From Holosporales bacterium (GTDB taxonomy: Bacteria > Pseudomonadota > Alphaproteobacteria > RUG11792), in the NCBI GenBank assembly GCA_031286725.1, contig JAITTR010000075.1, positions 1 through 9,767 on the forward strand: a DNA stretch of 9,767 nt, given 5' to 3'. Shown here piece by piece: positions 1 to 6,155 of the stretch. Positions within the stretch are counted from its first letter, which is position 1. Every line of letters starts with the position of its first letter. A program made the position numbers and the translations under genes. Under the pieces are notes generated by a model. That model saw only the letters and a program-made list of their open reading frames with translations. It made no database searches and was not told the origin of the DNA.

Positions 1-188
1 AACACGGATTTTGTATTACTAAATCGCAAGTTCAAATAGATAAGCCAATAAAAACCATTGGAACCTATACCGTTGGCATAGCTCTTCATCCTGAGGTTAT
101 AGTCAATATATCTCTTAGAGTCATGACCGCACAGGAACAGGAAGTATCAGACAATGCACTCCCTCAGAGCACGGGGATTCAAGAATAG
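1..188 (+). CDS. rplI: Ribosomal protein bL9, C-terminal part (partial)
   Basis: This is the 3' end of a gene that enters from the left edge; the first complete codon is at base 3 and a TAG stop lies at 186-188, giving 61 visible residues. The peptide shows the hallmark of the bL9 C-terminal domain: HGF near the start, then a KSQVQIDKPIKTIG block and an IALHPEV block. These match the family pattern in which a residue-rich 'IdKrqIeldepIKtlG' strand is followed by 'vrLHpeV'. bL9 binds 23S rRNA near the base of the L1 stalk and helps maintain reading-frame fidelity. After the last conserved strand there is a tail of about 20 residues rich in E, Q and S, a variable region in the family. Only a weak stem (GATTC against GAATT) followed by seven T's at about 194-207 suggests a terminator. 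The family call is from visible motifs; the N-terminal domain is outside the window. Confidence 0.88.
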   Translation, partial: HGFCITKSQVQIDKPIKTIGTYTVGIALHPEVIVNISLRVMTAQEQEVSDNALPQSTGIQE

Positions 189-490
189 ATTTACGGAATT
201 TTTTTAGATCTTCTCTTTATAATACCCATAAAACTCTAATATATTTATTGCTACAATCTTTTTCATATGAATAATACGCTTAATGCATTCTGAACTGGAG
301 TATATGATAAAAAGAGCAGAGATGGGCGACAGCTCCAGCTTTTGGTTCATATTTCGTTCGGGTTGATTATTAAAACTATCCTTTATCCGCGCCTCGAGTA
401 ACCATTAAGAATTCGCACGACTATCCAAGATTTATTTAATCTCTCCTCTCTCAGAGGGGGTTCGTAGAACGAGACCCGCTTACTTGAAAT
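189..490. other. Intergenic gap between rplI and the LRR gene
   Basis: This gap separates the convergent rplI and LRR genes. I see no convincing gene. The best open frame is a 20-codon reading frame from the ATG at 304, preceded by CTGGAG at 295-300, encoding nothing I recognise and probably fortuitous. Two tiny inverted repeats lie at 445-457 (CCTCT, loop CTC, AGAGG) and 460-470 (GTTC, loop GTA, GAAC). They sit just downstream of the LRR gene on its strand but lack a following T-run, so a terminator role is only weakly supported. Confidence 0.5.
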
Positions 491-1783
491 TTACGGAGGA
501 GACAACGGCCTAGTTTCGTCGCCCCAGAAACCTGTAGTTTCGCTAAACACAGTTGGAGGCGAAAAAGGCACACGAGATAATGACTTTTTAAGTTCACGAA
601 AATACTTTCTTTCTGTGGATTTTATTTTTAAATCATCTGCTGAAGCATATGTTCTCCTAAGAACCTCCTTACCAAGAACCTTCCTAAAAGATTCATTAAA
701 AATTGACAACAGACGACCTCTAAACCATGCTCTAGCAATCGTTTGATCAGGCATCTCGAGAAGCGCTTGATAACCAGGGCTACCAGCAAACGTACGAAGC
801 TTTGGGGTAAGATCAGTTCTCCACTTCGCTAGGTCAGCAGGAGTCAAATTCACGAACATTAAATCTAGAATGGTAGGTAGCTGAGCTAGAAAACTTTCTA
901 GCCAATTCCTGGGAGTTATCGCGAGAGCCCAATGTGGATGTAAACTGGAAGTATCCATTCCTAAGAATCTAACTTCAGAAAAGCAAGGATAACGTGCACT
1001 ACCCCAGTTCATCCACCATGGGTCAAATGGACTAGCCGAAGCCAACGGCGACAGTTTTCCCAGAGTCAAATAACGAAGATTAGTGCACCCGGAGATAGCA
1101 TTTTCACCGAAAACTTCAAGAGCTGGGGGAAGAATCAATTTCTCGAGGCTAGAGCAGTCACCAAAAGCCCCATCCCCAATTTTCTTTAAATGAGTACAAT
1201 GGCTAAGATCTATTCTCTTGAGATTGTGACACTCCAGCAAAGCTAGGCTTTGAATTTCCTCAAGGCATGCTGGAAACATTATTGCTTCTAAACCAATGTT
1301 ACAAAAGGCCTGATAACCAATAGTTTTCAAAGCAGAACAACCGCTGAGATCTACGAAGGCAATAGCGGGTCCCCAACGCAGGCGATCGTAAGGCATACAA
1401 GGCATAGTATGTTCAATGCGCTCAAGCGCTTGGGGAGCGAGCAAGGTTATACGTTGAGTTCTGTCATTAAAAAAGGCTCTAATCTCATCTGAAGCGCTCT
1501 GCTCTGAAGATTCAAAGTTCTCAGGATCCCACAACCCGCGCATACTTGTAGCAGGTAGAGCGAAAAGATCCAGTATTTCATCTTGAACGGTTACTAAAGC
1601 CTTCCTGCCACACTCAGGCAAGCGAGCTCTGGCTTGATTAGATACGTTAACTAATCTTCCGTCTCCATTTACTCCAAACCAAGGGGTTCCGGTTCCACAT
1701 CCGTTACCAGGAGCTGTTGCGCATGTTCCATGATGACTTATCGCTATAATAATCGCAACTAAAAGTTTATTGATTTTCTTCAT
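491..1783 (-). CDS. Secreted BspA-type leucine-rich-repeat protein
   Basis: This is a 430-residue protein of unknown function with leucine-rich repeats of the BspA/LRR_5 kind. Residues 1-22 form a signal peptide (MKKINKLL, a hydrophobic VAIIIAI core, and a TCA cleavage site before TAPG); the cysteine context HGTC does not fit a lipobox, so it is probably not a lipoprotein. About five repeats of roughly 22-23 residues span about 140-242, with recurring units such as 'LKTIGYQAF', 'LKKIGDGAF' and 'LEKLILPPALEVFG', the pattern of alternating L/I positions with C or G at turns. The remaining C-terminal part (about 250-430) has no motif I recognise and becomes basic near the end. The ATG start is well supported: AAAGGGA lies 5 bases upstream and a consensus promoter precedes it. 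Sampled 60-base lines of the gene are near half G+C, clearly richer than recN or tsaD stretches, which hints at a different origin. Such proteins are often surface or host-interaction factors; that role is inference. Confidence 0.75.
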   Translation of the reverse strand: MKKINKLLVAIIIAISHHGTCATAPGNGCGTGTPWFGVNGDGRLVNVSNQARARLPECGRKALVTVQDEILDLFALPATSMRGLWDPENFESSEQSASDEIRAFFNDRTQRITLLAPQALERIEHTMPCMPYDRLRWGPAIAFVDLSGCSALKTIGYQAFCNIGLEAIMFPACLEEIQSLALLECHNLKRIDLSHCTHLKKIGDGAFGDCSSLEKLILPPALEVFGENAISGCTNLRYLTLGKLSPLASASPFDPWWMNWGSARYPCFSEVRFLGMDTSSLHPHWALAITPRNWLESFLAQLPTILDLMFVNLTPADLAKWRTDLTPKLRTFAGSPGYQALLEMPDQTIARAWFRGRLLSIFNESFRKVLGKEVLRRTYASADDLKIKSTERKYFRELKKSLSRVPFSPPTVFSETTGFWGDETRPLSPP

Positions 1784-1828
1784 TATATTCCCTTTAATTA
1801 AAAAATACTTCCCTAAGTTGTTTTTTGT

Positions 1829-1857
1829 ATTATATGTTATCGTTAACGTAAAGTCAA
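1829..1857 (-). promoter_or_regulatory. Strong sigma-70-type promoter for the LRR gene
   Basis: On the minus strand a -35 box TTGACT (1852-1857) is followed after exactly 17 bases by a perfect TATAAT -10 box (1829-1834). The predicted start near 1822 gives a leader of roughly 38 bases before the ATG at 1783, with the ribosome binding site AAAGGGA at 1789-1795. The spacer contains the palindrome CGTTAACG (1841-1848), which could be an operator, though palindromes of this size occur by chance. Confidence 0.75.
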
Positions 1858-1882
1858 CAAAAAATAAAGGGGGAGTATAGCG

Positions 1883-1930
1883 GATTTGTCAAGGTAGAGA
1901 GCGAGAGAAACGAGCGGACCTTGACAAATC
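1883..1930. repeat. 13-bp perfect inverted repeat, palindromic element A
   Basis: GATTTGTCAAGGT (1883-1895) is mirrored exactly by ACCTTGACAAATC (1918-1930) around a 22-base purine-rich spacer. It lies between two divergent promoters, so it cannot be a terminator of either flanking gene. It directly adjoins a second palindrome at 1933-1977. A palindromic repeat element dispersed in the genome is the likeliest explanation; a regulatory structure is possible. Confidence 0.75.
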
Positions 1931-1932
1931 TT

Positions 1933-1977
1933 CCAGGCGGAGATGGTATAATTGAAAATACCATCTCCGCCCCCTGG
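1933..1977. repeat. 14- to 17-bp inverted repeat, palindromic element B
   Basis: GGCGGAGATGGTAT (1936-1949) is perfectly complementary to ATACCATCTCCGCC (1958-1971) around an 8-base AT-rich loop. The stem extends outward with CCAGG and CCTGG after a three-C bulge, ending at 1977. It starts two bases after element A and is GC-rich in the stem against an AT-rich background. It is upstream of both flanking genes, so a transcription terminator is not the obvious role. A tandem palindromic or miniature mobile repeat is favoured. Confidence 0.75.
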
Positions 1978-2086
1978 ATAATAAAAGCCATAGGATTTTT
2001 AAATATAACTTGTTATAACATCCAAAAGATATACATAATCGAAACTTTCCTTAATTCGCCAAAAATCCTAAGTTTCTAATTCTATC

Positions 2087-2116
2087 TGTTCACCTTAGAA
2101 TGATAAGTGATATAAT
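2087..2116 (+). promoter_or_regulatory. Candidate promoter for the mlaC-like/MORN pair
   Basis: A perfect TATAAT (2111-2116) lies 37 bases ahead of the ATG at 2153. The best -35 candidate, TGTTCA (2087-2092), is a poor match with an 18-base spacer, so the promoter is supported mainly by its -10 box. GGAAAG (2133-2138) and the purine-rich run up to 2151 provide a weak ribosome binding region. Confidence 0.4.
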
Positions 2117-2152
2117 AAATTATCGGCGTTTTGGAAAGAAGAATAAAAGAAG

Positions 2153-2794
2153 ATGTTTAAAAAAATAATTGCCATAGCAATGTCATTTTGCTTAGTCGTT
2201 GTAGCTCAATCGTATTTTGGCCAAACTTTGGCGAGCTCGGAACAAACAAAAAACATTTCTTCTCGGGCTAGGGAAATAATCCTAAAAGCTTATCCGGATC
2301 TTATAAAAATAGTTAAAGAAGGAATGAAAGACTCGGAATTGGAACAGTTTGCCAAAGACTACGTAGATTTGGACGTTATTTCGAAAACAATGTGCGGAAT
2401 AAATAACGAAGAGCTGAAAACGTTATTGTTGAAGTATTTTGTGTTTAGATTTAAATCCAAAGCTTTAAAATCGGTCAACGACTATGAGCTTGTAAATAAA
2501 ATGCGTATTATAGATAATACAAAGTTCGTTATCGCAAAATGTTTGCTACAATCAAAAAAAGACTCAAACGACAGGACTCCTATGATTGTTCGCATGCTTA
2601 AAAAAGGCGGCAAAATCGAAAAATTTTGCGAGCTTACAATACTTTCAATCCCGCTTGTCGATGGAGCTAGGGTTATTGCAGAGAAGTTTTTTGCGGCAAA
2701 CGGCATAAAAATAAAAGAGAAAAAAGGAAAGGAAAAAGTTGCTCTTTATTGCAAGGCTTTAAAAGATTTTTTAGATAAAAAACATGAAAAATAA
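2153..2794 (+). CDS. MlaC/Ttg2D-like periplasmic lipid-binding protein
   Basis: This 213-residue protein has a clear signal peptide (residues 1-27: MFKK, hydrophobic IIAIAMSFCLVVVA, cleavage after TLA). Its overall pattern resembles the MlaC/Tol_Tol_Ttg2 family. A mid region (about 66-100) reads FAKDYVDLDVISKTMCG and then LLLKYFVFRF, like the family's 'yvDl..m...vlG ... F...l...Y'. A C-terminal region (about 144-180) reads MIVRMLKKGGKIEKF, then ILSIPLVDGARVIAEKFF, like 'v.Y.l....g.WkvyDv.ieGvSLv.nyR..F'. MlaC shuttles phospholipids across the periplasm between the MlaA-porin complex and the MlaFEDB inner-membrane transporter. The length is typical for the family (about 200-215). No other mla gene is nearby. 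The stop overlaps the next start by one base (TAATG), so the two genes are translationally coupled. The assignment is by motif pattern, and the tryptophan typical of the C-terminal block is missing. A divergent exported helical protein is the alternative. Confidence 0.6.
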   Translation: MFKKIIAIAMSFCLVVVAQSYFGQTLASSEQTKNISSRAREIILKAYPDLIKIVKEGMKDSELEQFAKDYVDLDVISKTMCGINNEELKTLLLKYFVFRFKSKALKSVNDYELVNKMRIIDNTKFVIAKCLLQSKKDSNDRTPMIVRMLKKGGKIEKFCELTILSIPLVDGARVIAEKFFAANGIKIKEKKGKEKVALYCKALKDFLDKKHEK

Positions 2795-3369
2795 TGCTAT
2801 CACATTTTTCAGGAGAAATAAAACAATGCGTTGATGATGGCGAGGTAATCGTTAACTTTGTCGACGGAAAGAAACAGGGATTAACTAGATTTATTAACAA
2901 CAATGGAATTATTTTATCAGAAGTGCCATATGAAAACAATGAAATACATGGGAAATTAAAGCAGTATTATCAAAGCGGATCATTATTGGCAATAATAGAA
3001 TACGAACAAGGAATTCCGTCTGGGAAATTTGTTTCTTTTTATGAAAACGGAATGAAAAGACTTGAAACCTATTATAGAAATGGCGAGTTTGACGGCGAAT
3101 TCATTACTTTTGACGAATACGGAGATAAAACTAGCGAATCTTTATATAGAAACGGATTAAAGTTTGGAAAAAGCGTCTCATATTATCCAAAATCTCAAGG
3201 CGGGGGAATGTTTGAAATATCGAATTACAACGAAAAAGGCCTCCTAACGGGAGATTGCGTCTTATTATACCCAACAGGAGAAATCATGGCCGTAACGCCA
3301 TATCTAAACGGAAAAGCCCAAGCCTATACTAAAAATTATACAAAATCCAGGGCGGAAATATATACTTAA
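2794..3369 (+). CDS. MORN-repeat protein, YwqK-antitoxin-like
   Basis: This 191-residue protein is built almost entirely from MORN_2-type repeats of about 23-26 residues, in register at roughly 25-47, 48-70, 71-93, 94-118, 119-144, 145-170 and a partial one from 171. Each has the pattern '[N/G]G...G.....Y...G.....Y', for example EIHGKLKQYYQSG and EFDGEFITFDEYG. Proteins of this design are commonly annotated as the YwqK-family antitoxin, a label from the Bacillus YwqJ/YwqK pair; no toxin with the expected features is visible here, so I would not transfer that function. There is no signal peptide or membrane segment, so it looks cytoplasmic, unlike its exported upstream partner. Its ATG overlaps the upstream TAA by one base, implying coupled translation from one mRNA. 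The start is fixed by this overlap. MORN repeats often mediate lipid or protein binding; a role in the same process as the MlaC-like protein is inference. Confidence 0.7.
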   Translation: MLSHFSGEIKQCVDDGEVIVNFVDGKKQGLTRFINNNGIILSEVPYENNEIHGKLKQYYQSGSLLAIIEYEQGIPSGKFVSFYENGMKRLETYYRNGEFDGEFITFDEYGDKTSESLYRNGLKFGKSVSYYPKSQGGGMFEISNYNEKGLLTGDCVLLYPTGEIMAVTPYLNGKAQAYTKNYTKSRAEIYT

Positions 3370-3393
3370 AATTAGTTGTAAATTTATCGAAGA

Positions 3394-4201
3394 ATGAGTT
3401 ATAGAAAACATATAGAGCCAAGTAAAATTATTTCGGAAATCCAATCCAGCGAGCAATATTATAAAGCATCTAGATAAGATGGGGAAAGGTTAGAAAAGTT
3501 TCTGCGTTTTTGTAGCGAGAGGAATATCCTAAAATACATAGGTGAGGAGTTAGCTACCTATACAAATCAATCGGGTATTTAAAGACTAAGAACCTGAAGG
3601 GAAAGTTTTTTTAATATTCTAAACAATCAATGCTTTATATAATGGGAGAAATATCTAATTGGGAAACTATTTCAAAGGGTAAGTTGCGAGGGGGCAAAGC
3701 TGATTCTTATTATAGTAAGAGATACGATAAGTTGAGGGTTTTGCAAAACTTTTTGATAAAGTTTGCTATAAATTAATCAAAAGCAGAGAATTACTAAGAA
3801 CTAGAATCCATTCACCCGCTTTATTTTGGATGCAACGATATCCAAGGTTTTGGGAAATACTAATGTTGAAATAGTTCTGCCGTGAAACTTTTAATATTAG
3901 AAGATTTTCTTGAAAAGTTTTAGGAAGATACTAAGAACATAGTTAAGTTATTTTAATGCTGTCGGCAGTCTTGAAGTAAGTTCCTTGAACCTCATATAGA
4001 AGCATATTGTTAACAGAGAAAAACAAAAACGTGTTGCAAGTGGCGAAAAATGCTGTAATCATTTATAACTCAAGTTATATAGAAGAAAACTATCCAAATG
4101 CTCTACTTATTAATGCATGTGGCGTATACTTAAGCGCCTATAAAAAGCCCTCTATTTCTCTAATTTTTGCATATAAATTTGATAGAAGTTTTGGAAATTA
4201 A
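3394..4201 (+). pseudogene. Decayed coding region, product unknown
   Basis: No intact gene is convincing across this long gap, but gene-like plus-strand peptides occur in three frames in succession. From the ATG at 3394 runs MSYRKHIEPSKIISEIQ, with a stop after about 27 codons and then a readable stretch ending KYIGEELATY. From 3630 to 3776 there is an open 48-codon stretch (MLYIMGEISNWETIS), and the same frame continues beyond its stop with repeated TAA, TAG and TGA through blocks such as PLYFGCNDIQGFGKY and LLILEDFLEKF. From a TTG at 4007 a 64-codon frame runs to the TAA at 4201 (SSYIEENYPNALLIN). The composition is consistent with an ancestral gene, or genes, broken by stops and frameshifts. 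I do not recognise the family. The 4007-4201 frame could instead be a small intact gene, but it has no ribosome binding site and a non-ATG start. Confidence 0.35.
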
Positions 4202-4269
4202 CTTAATCCTAAGCGGAATATGATAAGCTAAAGCTATGCTTGCATAGAAAGCGGCAGATAAGGCACCCC

Positions 4270-4288
4270 GGGAGGGTGGGGGTTAGGG
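4270..4288 (+). other. G-quadruplex-type motif upstream of tsaD
   Basis: Four G-runs occur within 19 bases: GGG, A, GGG, T, GGGGG, TTA, GGG. This meets the canonical G-quadruplex rule with very short loops, which favours a stable parallel fold. It lies on the coding strand 67 bases before the tsaD ATG and stands out sharply from the AT-rich surroundings. A small hairpin (CTATGC, loop-less centre TT, GCATAG) sits just upstream at 4234-4247 and could pair with nothing else obvious. Folding in RNA or DNA and any effect on tsaD are inference. Confidence 0.55.
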
Positions 4289-4355
4289 ATGGCTTTGGAT
4301 AGCAGGTAAAAGTTAAAAATTCCTTAATTTGGGTGGATTTTTATGAGGGCATCAA

Positions 4356-5384
4356 ATGAAAATTTTAGCGATAGAATCTAGTTGCGACGAAACTTCGTGT
4401 TCTATTGTTTGTGACGACTCGAATTGCTCTAAAAGAATATTGTCAAATATTATAAATTCTCAAATACAATTACATTTAAAATATGGCGGAGTAATTCCCG
4501 AATACGCGGCAAGAAATCATTTAGATTGTATTGATAAAGTAATTAACGAAGCGTTAAAATCTGCGAAGGTTTCTCTTCTGGAAATGGATGCGATAGCCGC
4601 AACGGCCGGCCCGGGTCTTATAGGCGGACTTCTCGTCGGGATGGTCACGGCGAAGTCGATTGCTCTGTTTGCCAAAAAGCCTTTTATGGCAATAAATCAT
4701 CTTGAAGGCCATTTGTTGACTGCAAGGCTTTGTTATAACGTAGCAATGCCTTATTTAGCGTTATTAGCCTCTGGCGGACATTTTATCTTAGTCGAAGCGT
4801 TAGGCGTTGGAAATTATAGAGTTCTTGGCGAAACTCTAGATGACGCCGCAGGCGAAGCTTTCGATAAAACCGCCAAAATGCTAGGGCTTCCTTATCCAGG
4901 CGGCCCTTCTATTCAAGAAGCCGCGAAAAAGGGGAATAAGAATAGATTTAAATATACTATCCCGCTTCAAAAAAGACTGGGGTGCGACGCGTCGTTTTCC
5001 GGAATAAAGACGGCTACAAGATTGCATATAGAAAGTATTAATAATATTAATGATCAAGACAAATTCGACATAGCCGCTTCTTTTCAAAATATTGTTTCGA
5101 CTTTTGTTTTAAGACAACTTGAAAAAGCCTATAAAATGGTAAGCTCGGATATAAAAAACATAGTAATTTCCGGAGGAGTTGCGGCCAATACTGAAATAAG
5201 GGAAAAAATACAAAAATTTTGCACAAGCCGAAAGCTAACTTTTTTTGCCCCTCCGCTAGACCTATGTTCAGACAATGCCGCTATGATTGGATGGGGTGCG
5301 ATAGAAAAAATAAAGTCCGGAGCGAAATATTCTCCGCTAAACGCAAAAACAATGCCAAAATGGCCGATTGCCAATTTAGTTTAA
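4356..5384 (+). CDS. tsaD: tRNA N6-adenosine threonylcarbamoyltransferase TsaD
   Basis: TsaD transfers the threonylcarbamoyl group from threonylcarbamoyl-AMP (made by TsaC/TsaB-family enzymes) onto A37 of tRNAs that read ANN codons, acting with TsaB and TsaE in the cytoplasm. At 342 residues it is of family length. Motifs in order: AIESSCDET (5-13) at the N-terminus; AATAGPGLIGGLLVG (81-95); the metal-binding HLEGH with His115 and His119; SGGH (139-142); GETLDDAAGEAFDKTAKMLG (158-177); YPGGPS (180-185); SGGVAAN around 270; and the C-terminal CSDNAAMIGWGA with metal-ligand Asp306. The ATG at 4356 is chosen because it gives the family N-terminus and has TGAGGGC at 4344-4350. An in-frame-independent ATG at 4343 overlaps that site. 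Oddities: the usual threonine after SGGH is phenylalanine, and the N-terminus has extra cysteines (10, 15, 19, 24). The gap upstream has no clear promoter. Identification is firm. Confidence 0.97.
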   Translation: MKILAIESSCDETSCSIVCDDSNCSKRILSNIINSQIQLHLKYGGVIPEYAARNHLDCIDKVINEALKSAKVSLLEMDAIAATAGPGLIGGLLVGMVTAKSIALFAKKPFMAINHLEGHLLTARLCYNVAMPYLALLASGGHFILVEALGVGNYRVLGETLDDAAGEAFDKTAKMLGLPYPGGPSIQEAAKKGNKNRFKYTIPLQKRLGCDASFSGIKTATRLHIESINNINDQDKFDIAASFQNIVSTFVLRQLEKAYKMVSSDIKNIVISGGVAANTEIREKIQKFCTSRKLTFFAPPLDLCSDNAAMIGWGAIEKIKSGAKYSPLNAKTMPKWPIANLV

Positions 5385-5415
5385 ACTCAATCTCTGAGAA
5401 AATATAAAAATATAT

Positions 5416-5444
5416 TTGACAGACTTTATTTTGCTAATTACAAT
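5416..5444 (+). promoter_or_regulatory. Strong promoter for the tRNA-Leu/rpmI/rplT unit
   Basis: A perfect -35 box TTGACA (5416-5421) is followed by a 17-base spacer and TACAAT (5439-5444), one mismatch from consensus. Initiation would fall near 5451-5453, only about seven bases before the mature 5' end of tRNA-Leu(UAA) at 5459. It sits in the 74-base gap after tsaD. No terminator separates the tRNA from rpmI, so this is probably the promoter for the whole cluster. Confidence 0.8.
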
Positions 5445-5458
5445 AATCCGTGAGACTG

Positions 5459-5543
5459 GCCTGCTTGGTGGAATTGGTAGACACAACAGACTTAAAATCT
5501 GTCGCCGTTAGGCTTGCCGGTTCGAGTCCGGCAGCAGGTACCA
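5459..5543 (+). tRNA. tRNA-Leu (anticodon UAA)
   Basis: This 85-base class II tRNA has an acceptor stem GCCTGCT/AGCAGGT (one G-U pair), a D-arm closed by GTG/CAC around GAATTGGTAGA, and an anticodon stem ACAGA/TCTGT. The loop CTTAAAA places TAA at positions 34-36. A long variable arm (GCC GTTA GGC) and a T-arm GCCGG-TTCGAGT-CCGGC follow, and the CCA is encoded at 5541-5543. The long variable arm and UAA anticodon identify leucine (UUA/UUG codons), the commonest leucine codons in an AT-rich genome. It begins close to a strong promoter and is followed after 34 bases by rpmI without a terminator, so it forms the 5' end of a tRNA/mRNA transcript that would need processing. Confidence 0.96.
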
Positions 5544-5577
5544 ATTTGGGTTTTACGCATTTGTGTTTTGAGGGTTT

Positions 5578-5772
5578 ATGAAGTTAAAAACTAAGAGCAG
5601 CGCTAAAAAGAGATTCCGATTTACAGCGTCCGGGTTAGTAAAAATGGGGCAATGCGGAAAAAGACATAATATGCGTAAGCGAAGCAATAGAATGCTCAGA
5701 AACGCCAGGGGGATGACCATTATGCATCCAAGCGACGCTAAAAAAGTCTGCTCATTTTATTTTCACGTATAA
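5578..5772 (+). CDS. rpmI: Ribosomal protein bL35
   Basis: bL35 is a small, very basic protein of the large ribosomal subunit that binds 23S rRNA. The 64-residue product is of family length and opens with KLKTKSSAKKRF, the family signature. GKRHNMRKRS follows in the middle and MHPSDAKKV near the C-terminus, matching the usual 'L.p.DakrvkklLPy' ending in divergent form. The ATG at 5578 has TGAGGG (5569-5574) closely upstream, with only three intervening bases, which is a rather short spacing. It follows tRNA-Leu(UAA) by 34 bases and precedes rplT by 17, making a standard rpmI-rplT pair. The infC gene that often precedes it is absent. In several bacteria the pair is autoregulated by bL20 binding a long leader; here the tRNA leaves little room for such a leader. 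Confidence 0.96.
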   Translation: MKLKTKSSAKKRFRFTASGLVKMGQCGKRHNMRKRSNRMLRNARGMTIMHPSDAKKVCSFYFHV

Positions 5773-5789
5773 TTAGCTAGGAGATTTTT

Positions 5790-6149
5790 ATGGCAAGAGT
5801 AAAAAGAGGGGTTACCGCGAGAGCTAGGCATAAGAAGGTTTTAAAACTTGCTAAGGGGTTTAGAGGAAGATCTTCAACTTGTTTTAGACCGGCTCTTGAG
5901 AGATTAGAAAAATCCTGGCAGTATTCCTATAGGGATAGAAGAACGAAAAAAAGAGATTTTAGAGCCCTTTGGATTCAAAGAATTAACGCTGCGGTAAGAA
6001 ACTTGGGAATGAAATATTCCTCGTTTATTTGCGGACTTAATAAAGCCGGAATTGCCGTAGATAGAAAGACTCTCGCCAAAATGGCTGTGGAAGAGCCTAA
6101 AATAATTGAAACTTTAGTCTCCAAAGCTAAGGCTAATTTTCAAGCGTAA
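5790..6149 (+). CDS. rplT: Ribosomal protein bL20
   Basis: bL20 binds 23S rRNA early in assembly of the large ribosomal subunit, and in some bacteria represses its own operon. The 119-residue product has the full family pattern: MARVKRGV at the start, then HKKVLKLAKGFRGRSS, the SWQYSYRDRRTKKRDFR block (about 42-58), LWIQRINAA (60-68), and a C-terminal NKAGIAVDRKTLA with a short tail. The basic N-terminal extension lies inside the assembled subunit in known ribosomes. The ATG is well set by AGGAG at 5779-5783, six bases upstream. The gene ends six bases before tRNA-Leu(GAG), so both are almost certainly on one transcript. pheS and pheT, which often follow rplT, are not present. Confidence 0.97.
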   Translation: MARVKRGVTARARHKKVLKLAKGFRGRSSTCFRPALERLEKSWQYSYRDRRTKKRDFRALWIQRINAAVRNLGMKYSSFICGLNKAGIAVDRKTLAKMAVEEPKIIETLVSKAKANFQA

Positions 6150-6155
6150 AGTTTA

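Noticed and set aside
304..366. 20-codon frame with CTGGAG upstream after rplI
   Set aside because: Very short, no recognisable product, and likely by chance in a non-coding gap.
1883..1977. Palindromes as a CRISPR array or as terminators
   Set aside because: There are no regularly spaced direct repeats, and the palindromes lie upstream of both divergent genes.
2482..2939. Minus-strand open frames under the mlaC-like and MORN genes
   Set aside because: They oppose coding sequence with clear signal peptide and repeats, have no family features and no ribosome binding sites.
2794..3369. Reading the MORN gene as the antitoxin of a toxin-antitoxin pair
   Set aside because: The upstream partner has an export signal and MlaC-like pattern, not toxin features. 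The YwqK label rests on repeat similarity alone.
4881..5407. Minus-strand frames and a plus-strand alternate frame within tsaD
   Set aside because: tsaD is unmistakable across the whole interval, so these are shadows.
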